DNA of 64,000 nt from Sepiola atlantica (taxonomy: Eukaryota > Mollusca > Cephalopoda > Sepiida > Sepiolidae), in the NCBI GenBank assembly GCA_963556195.1, contig OY744523.1, positions 73,511,288 to 73,575,287 on the forward strand. The letters are read 5' to 3'. Shown piece by piece: positions 58,304-64,000 of this stretch. The position numbers and the translations under genes were made by a program. Each line of letters opens with the position of its first letter. Position 1 is the first letter of the stretch. The notes under the pieces were generated by a model. It was not told where the DNA came from and ran no database searches. It saw only the letters and a program-made list of their open reading frames with translations.

Positions 58304-58862
58304 CATTTTTAACAATATCGAACAGAACGAAAAAAGGGTGAAAGAAACAAATGTGATGCAAATAAATGTTACCAAATGCAAATTAAGTTACTATTCTACC
58401 TATCTGCCTATTTTTTTGTGTTTTGAAGTATTTTTAAGTGCTTTTATTTACAAATTTTATCTTTTTTTAACGCTTACTGAATCTGACACATACAAGATGG
58501 TGACCGCATGGGTGCGGCGAAAATCACTCAAAAATCGAATATTAAACAAAATATAGCTAATAAAATGCACAGTTCGGTTGAACATTCAATTGTCTTCCAA
58601 TTGATGACAGTTATTAGCTGTATTTTTGTTTAATATTCGATTTTTTGCGATTTTCGCCGCACCCATGCGGTCGCCATCTTGTATGTGTCAGATTTAGTAA
58701 GTGTAAAAAAATAGATAAAATTTGGAAATAAAAGCGCTTAAAAATACTATAAAACACAAAAAATAGGTAGAATAGTAACTTAATTTGCATTTGGTAACAT
58801 TTATTTGCATCACATTTGTTTATTTCACCCTTTTTTCGTTCTGTTCGATATTGTTAAAAATG
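58304..58862. repeat. Near-perfect giant palindrome, arms about 255 bp
   Basis: CATTTTTAACAATATCGAAC at 58304 runs in reverse complement from 58862 inward. Pairing continues, with only scattered differences, through GCATGGGTGCGGCGAAAATC (58508) / GATTTTCGCCGCACCCATGC to CAAAATATAGCTAATAA near 58563. The loop is about 45 bases (CAGTTCGGTTGAACATTC...). It has been inserted in a repeat whose uninterrupted relative is at 54955-55160. No coding frame; lies in GATD3 intron 3. Confidence 0.93.
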
Positions 58863-61193
58863 ATCCATTTATTTATTGTATATTTTCTTTTTCACTCCTT
58901 TTTCGTTTTGTTTGATCTCATTTATTTTTAATTGACAAATAATATTATTAATAATTAAGAAACCACAATACTTTTCAATTTTCCTTTTTAGTTTGATTTT
59001 TATTATCTTATATAAATATAAGTTTCGTCCGTCTGGTCAAATGTAAAAAATAAAATAAAGTAAAGCATTACATTTTTTTATTATCGTGAAAAAACAAACA
59101 AACTTGTAAATTGGAAAAACAAATGCTCATTTTGGACCTTTTTTTTCTTATATGATAGCGTTTGAATGACGTGTAACCGTTTTAGTTAAATATTAGATGT
59201 AACCATGTTCTTGTTTTTTTCGGGGGGGGGGGGGGGTCTGTTGCCACCCGGACTTAGGTTCTATGTGGCAGTGCTTGGATTACAAATTTTATCCAATCTT
59301 ATTTTTCCCCAGTATATTATGGAGTAAATATATACAGGACCTTACTGTGAAACACTGCAACTAACTTGTCGCAACCTTGCTGAAAGAACCATTTTAGTGC
59401 AGTGTAAGGCTTTAAAAAAATGGTGTTGTGCTTAAATTACGCAATTTCTTTAAAAAAGATAGTAATAGTGCAGTTACTGTTATACAGACACTATGTAGTG
59501 ACTTAAAAGAAAGTAAAGTTATATTGAAATATCTCACAATCCGTATGATACAACGTGCTAGTTTGAAAAACTTTGAAATTTACCCATTTAATTTATAATT
59601 CATGGCTTAATGTAAAGAGATAAATAAAATCTGACTCCATAATCAGAAAGACCACATGATTTTACATAAGAGTACCAAGTTTCATAAGAATATCTTAAAA
59701 AATAAATAAATGGTGGAGAAATTACTGAATTTCTTGAAATGATGAGGTCCATATTTTGGCCCATTTTTTTAAAGGATTATTAAAGAAAAATGTCCAATGA
59801 AAAACACAAATTTCGGCACTTTAAATTATCATAACTTTTGAACCACTGATGCTATTTGCATAATTTAAACGGTTTGGGGCTTCTTTTAGTCAGCTCTACC
59901 CATCCTAGTTGATAAAATTACAATTAGTTAAAAAGAAAAAATCAACTTTTATTGCTACAACAATACTCCATGCATGGGCGGATGGTGGCTTTGTAAAGAT
60001 ATAGGATAATGTCAGGTGTTCACCATTAAAAAGATGATCTTTAATTTTGCTTTCCATATTAGATCTATTATTACAATTACTTTGTTAAGATGACTAAAGT
60101 TAGTTGAAATCGTGAAAAATAAACCTGAAGATTTGCTTTTTGGAAAAATGTTATTTAACCTTAAAGCCTGACTTATAAATATTACAATTTTGGAGAGAAT
60201 TAAAAAATTAACTAAACAGAGAATGACTCACATAGATATATAAATAATTAGCAATCGCAACCAGGTGTTGCCCAGGAGTATTTGTACTCACAATATGTTC
60301 CGAGATGTTGTTTTTTGTTTTTTTTAACCCTAAAATATATAAATAACTAGAATACCTGGCCCAAGACTGGTAAAATTCTCTGAACAGAACAGTTTTTCAC
60401 CATTTTTGTGTCGCCTTACAAAGATTAAAATCAAGATATGCTACTAAACCCTTATTCCAATTTTGTTCAAAATACATTACATGATTTTGATTCTATAAAA
60501 TGTCTAAAATTTAAGGCTTAAGTTTAAGGGATCTTAAGAAATTGAAATTCTAGGAAATCTTGCTTAATTGGTGTATAATCACTATGTATAAAATACAAAT
60601 CTGAAATATTTGAATTTTCAAATGGGAGGTTGTGCCCATATGATGCCCTCTAAAAACCATTTAAAATACTCCAAAGAAACTGAAATTTGGGGAATATTTT
60701 TTAATTGATGTCTAATACTTATTGTTAAAATTTCACAAAAAATCAGAGGTATCTGAATTTTCACGAAGGGATTCCACCCCTTCTTTGCCCTCTTTTATGT
60801 TACCCACCTATACGCTTAGCATCTGTGTAACAAAATTTATAATGATTGGCTAATTAGTTTAGGAGTTAATTCTGTACATACAAATATATAAATCTATACA
60901 CATCCCTAGGTTTATATAGAGATTAAATATTAATACCCATGTCATTGCCTTTCTTTTGTTTTCAAGTTCAATATGTCAGCTTAAATGCTATTAAAAAGAT
61001 ATTTTAAAAATCTGACAAGATGTTAGATAAAATGCACTTAGTTTTATCACCAATCATCTGAAGTTATTTTTGGTTATTTCCCATTATTTAAAATTAAAGT
61101 AGTCCCTTGTTAATCTGGATAACAGACTTTATTACTTATTTAGCGTGAATTTTATTCAAGAAATTATTTGAATCTTTATTTTTGTTTTGCCAG
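58863..61193. other. GATD3 intron 3, distal part
   Basis: Bases 59120-59310 carry another piece of the CCACCCGGACTTAGG family with a G15 run. Bases 60800-60930 (CCACCTATACGCTTAGCATC ... GGAGTTAATTCTGTACATAC ... TATATAGAGAT) look like the 3' end of a retroposon or similar repeat. The intron closes with TTTTGCCAG at 61193. Confidence 0.5.
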
Positions 61194-61313
61194 GAATGTG
61201 CTAATTGAATCAGCTCGCATTGCTCGAGGAAAAGTTGAAGATCTTTCTGGCCTTCAAGCAGATAGATTTGATGCTGTTATTTTCCCAGGAGGATTTGGAG
61301 CTGCAAAAAACTT
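61194..61313 (+). CDS. GATD3: GATD3/ES1-like, exon 4
   Basis: A 120-nt exon, acceptor TTTTGCCAG and donor GTGAGT. It completes Arg and encodes [20 protein letters not shown] and [19 protein letters not shown], then splits a Leu codon. R-N-V-L-x-E-x-A-R-I-x-R-G and the V-x-x-P-G-G-x-G-A-A-K-N loop are hallmarks of GATD3/ElbB proteins. Confidence 0.95.
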
Positions 61314-63905
61314 GTGAGTAACATTTGTTCATTTCACAGTGGAAGTCTTATTTACATATTTTCAACTGTATCCTCATTTTGGTTGATCATCATGTAAAAA
61401 AAAAAGTTTTTATTTTCCTCTAGTCATTAGTCCTAAAAGTTAACTCTTATCCTCCTTGCCTCGTGTGGTAGATTAAAGTATTTATTAATAATATTAGATA
61501 AGAGGCTTGTTGACTCAGAATTATAAGAGACTTATCTCTCTTGGACCAGATCCAATCATTACTAGCCAATGAAAGAATGCAATCTTCTACTTATGAAAAC
61601 CAAAAATATATCTAAATTCAACCACGTGTGAATTTATTCTTTTGTAGTTGGGCTTTAAGACTGGCAGAGGTATCTGTCTGGTCCTCCATCTTTGCATGGT
61701 CGTCACAACTCTGACGTTGTTTTTGTCACATCCCTGTTCTGGTTTCAGTATTAGGCTCCCAGAGCATCAGCAACATTTATTTACTTGTACATTGTTCATT
61801 GCATATCTCTCCATTTGCTTTACCTGACAATACATTTTTTTTTATCGATTATGTTTAGATATATTCGATTTCAAGTTCTGTCAATTTCAACTGCACAAAA
61901 TTAAAACTTTTCTATGTGCATAAATTCTTTGATGAAGCTATATTTTCAATGTCTCAGCATTATGAACCTGCATTCCAGCTACTAATAAATTTCATTTATT
62001 TCAAAATATTTTCCTTTATGAAGCCACATACTGAGAAATATTTTGTTTGCATTACTAGAAATAGTGCTGGAAGTCTTAGCTGAAACAGCATTCACTGGTT
62101 AGTGTAGAAAATAAGTGAACGCATACAAATTTTTAAAATTTCTTTCTAACTAGCAAAACCTATCCGCCCTCCGGGCAGCAATTACTGAGGCTGTAGTCTT
62201 CGTTACAGAAACCAAAGAAATAATTTTCAATTGACATTTTAGTAATTTGGAGTAAAACAACAAAATGATGATTGTCGTAGTGTCATTTGATATATTCCAA
62301 TGTGGAGGAAATTTACTGTGCATGAACATCGTCAAATTTTGTTAGGAAAAAAACAACAAAAAGGTTAATTGATATTGTCTTTAAGGTATTCAAAGTCGAG
62401 GAATTTTATTTGTTTCAGCATAAAAATGAAAATGAATTCCCCATAAAAAACTGGTTATATAATGAAATGAATCAAACATAAGGGTGGGAGGTCGATTGGT
62501 CAAATAAACCAATTTTCTATTACTGAGTAATTCAAAATAGGTACTTAGTACTTTTTGCCTTTATTATAAAAGACAGAAAAAAAACTTAATGAATATTAAA
62601 GAAAGAAAACTATTTTTTGTAATTTAGAAAGATTAGGAGTTTTTTCTTTCTTTTCTATGACAAATGTTAAAGTTATTACCATCATCATCATCACTACCAA
62701 CATGTTTACTCTGCGGCCTTTTAGCTCGGAGCAAAATGTAGTATCTGTTCTGAATCTGCACTTAGTTTTTATGTCCTCAGTCACTGACGGAGAAATCCTT
62801 CTAGACTGGGGCAATTAAAATTTTTGTTCCAATTCAGAGTGCCCCTTTTGGAGGAGCTGGATTTTCCCCACGTTAAATATTGACATTGTGCTTAAACTCT
62901 GCTCTCGTGGGAGGAAGTAAATAGAAACAGCAACAAATTTATATTTTTAAATAATAAACGCATGTATTTAATAACAGATAACCTTTGGTAATTATTGTGT
63001 TTAATGCAAACATTATTTTTTTTAAAGTAATTATTCCCAAATTATCGAGGTTGTTACTATGTGTAAATAAACGCGTGCAAGAACGTAACCAAAAAAAACA
63101 ACAAATAATGAAAGGAAACGAATTAAGTTTAAAAATTTAATTATGTTTAAAAATTTAATTAATTAAATCGCTTAAGATAATATTACTACTGATAATAATT
63201 AAGAAATTAATATCAAGAAAAGTTTTTCGTATGTATAGCAAAATAGCAGAATCAAATTATAAGTGAAAAGCACTTAATATGAATTTATTAGACAATGTTT
63301 AAAAAATAAATATGCAAATAATTTATAGCCGTGACAGTGTTTAGTCAGGTTTTCTGTGAGTATATATACAGTATGTGAAAATATTTTAGTGTATGCTTGA
63401 ATAAATTCAAAAGTTTCTTTTATTTTTCCGAACTATATGAATATAGTTCGGATAAATAAAAAAAACTTTCGAATTTATTAATTTAGATATAAATAAGGGA
63501 AACAACTCTTAATTTAAATTTATTCTCAACAATTTCAAAATGGTAACTACAGAAATAGATTTTTTTTTTAATAAGAAAAAAAATAGTTAAACTTGAATTG
63601 GGAATAGAGAGCAACTGTGACACATCTGAAATGTGAATGCTCTAGCAATCACCCCATCCCTCCAAAAAATTGTTTTGAAAATAATGACTAATTTTTTAAC
63701 ATGCCAAAACATGCTTATAACTCTGAAATTGAATTCTGAAAATATGAACTTAATATTTTCAAATATATTTAAAGTGAACATTGATTGGCTGGTTTTCAAT
63801 TTACTAACCTGAAAAATAACTTAATTTGTTTTAAAATTCTTTTGGGTAAATACTTTCCATTCTTCATCTACCTAAATTATTATATATATATATTTGTTTT
63901 AATAG
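61314..63905. other. GATD3 intron 4
   Basis: Mostly AT-rich. ACTAGCAAAACCTATCCGCC at 62151 repeats the 38116 motif. An inverted repeat with 39-bp arms is at 63400-63438 and 63441-63479 (core CCGAACTATAT/ATATAGTTCGG). A TA run and TTTTAATAG acceptor end the intron. No other exon is seen. Confidence 0.6.
63400..63479. repeat. 39-bp-arm palindrome
   Basis: AATAAATTCAAAAGTTTCTT and the following TTATTTTTCCGAACTATAT pair with 63441-63479 around a 2-base spacer, with about four mismatches. Confidence 0.85.
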
Positions 63906-64000
63906 GTCTAATTTTGCCACTGAAAGTGCTGATATGAAAGTCATCCCAGATGTGGAACGGATTTTAAAAGAATTCCATGATGCGAAGAAACCAGTTGGGT
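63906..64000 (+). CDS. GATD3: GATD3/ES1-like, exon 5 (cut by window end)
   Basis: It completes Leu and encodes [20 protein letters not shown] and [11 protein letters not shown], then runs off the window. In this family the next residues contain the active-site-type Cys of a G-x-x-C-I-A-P motif, so that residue cannot be checked here. The partial protein totals about 162 codons; family members are about 220-270, so roughly one third is missing. Confidence 0.93.

Overview
This is about 64 kb of AT-rich, intron-rich, repeat-packed animal DNA. Nothing in it looks bacterial: there are no operons, coding exons are short and far apart, introns have GT-AG ends, and most of the sequence is interspersed or simple repeat. 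The mixture of CR1/jockey-like LINE fragments, a Ty3/gypsy element of CsRn1 type, many short fold-back and hAT-like elements, and AAGGGAGATAAC-type motifs suggests a mollusc, possibly a cephalopod. That assignment is inference.

Two protein-coding host genes are visible, both as partial gene models lying head-to-head about 26 kb apart. On the minus strand is a fumarylacetoacetate hydrolase domain gene (FAHD2-like): its first coding exon is at 25105-24594 and its second at 6792-6576, separated by a 17.8 kb repeat-filled intron; the rest lies beyond base 1. On the plus strand is a GATD3/ES1-type (bacterial ElbB-like) mitochondrial gene of the DJ-1/PfpI fold: five exons start at 51211 and the fifth runs off the end of the window. 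All splice phases join cleanly in both genes.

Layout. 1-1.7 kb: large inverted repeat. 1.9-8 kb (FAHD intron 2, exon 2, start of intron 1): two fragments of a LINE with a cysteine-rich module, a chain of hairpins, a minisatellite and three TIR elements. 8.5-11.9 kb: degraded but nearly full-length LINE. 12-24.5 kb: simple repeats, MITEs, twin hairpins and SINE-like pieces. 25.1-51.2 kb, between the genes: a mariner-like MITE, a LINE with a long open reverse transcriptase frame, a zinc-knuckle Gag-like fragment, a 50-bp tandem repeat, a SINE-like element with a hammerhead-like core, a second copy of the 8.5 kb LINE split by a 1.05 kb insertion, clustered palindromes, and a 5' LTR-gag-pol piece of a CsRn1-like element. 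51.2-64 kb: GATD3 exons with introns holding long fold-back elements, including an almost perfect palindrome of about 255-bp arms.

The two host genes encode mitochondrial-type metabolic enzymes, but nothing seen here shows that they work together or share regulation. The most unusual content is the density of fold-back DNA: at least ten separate inverted repeats at scales from 15 bp to more than 350 bp per arm. Coordinates of repeats are read by eye and are approximate at the edges unless a target-site duplication is stated.
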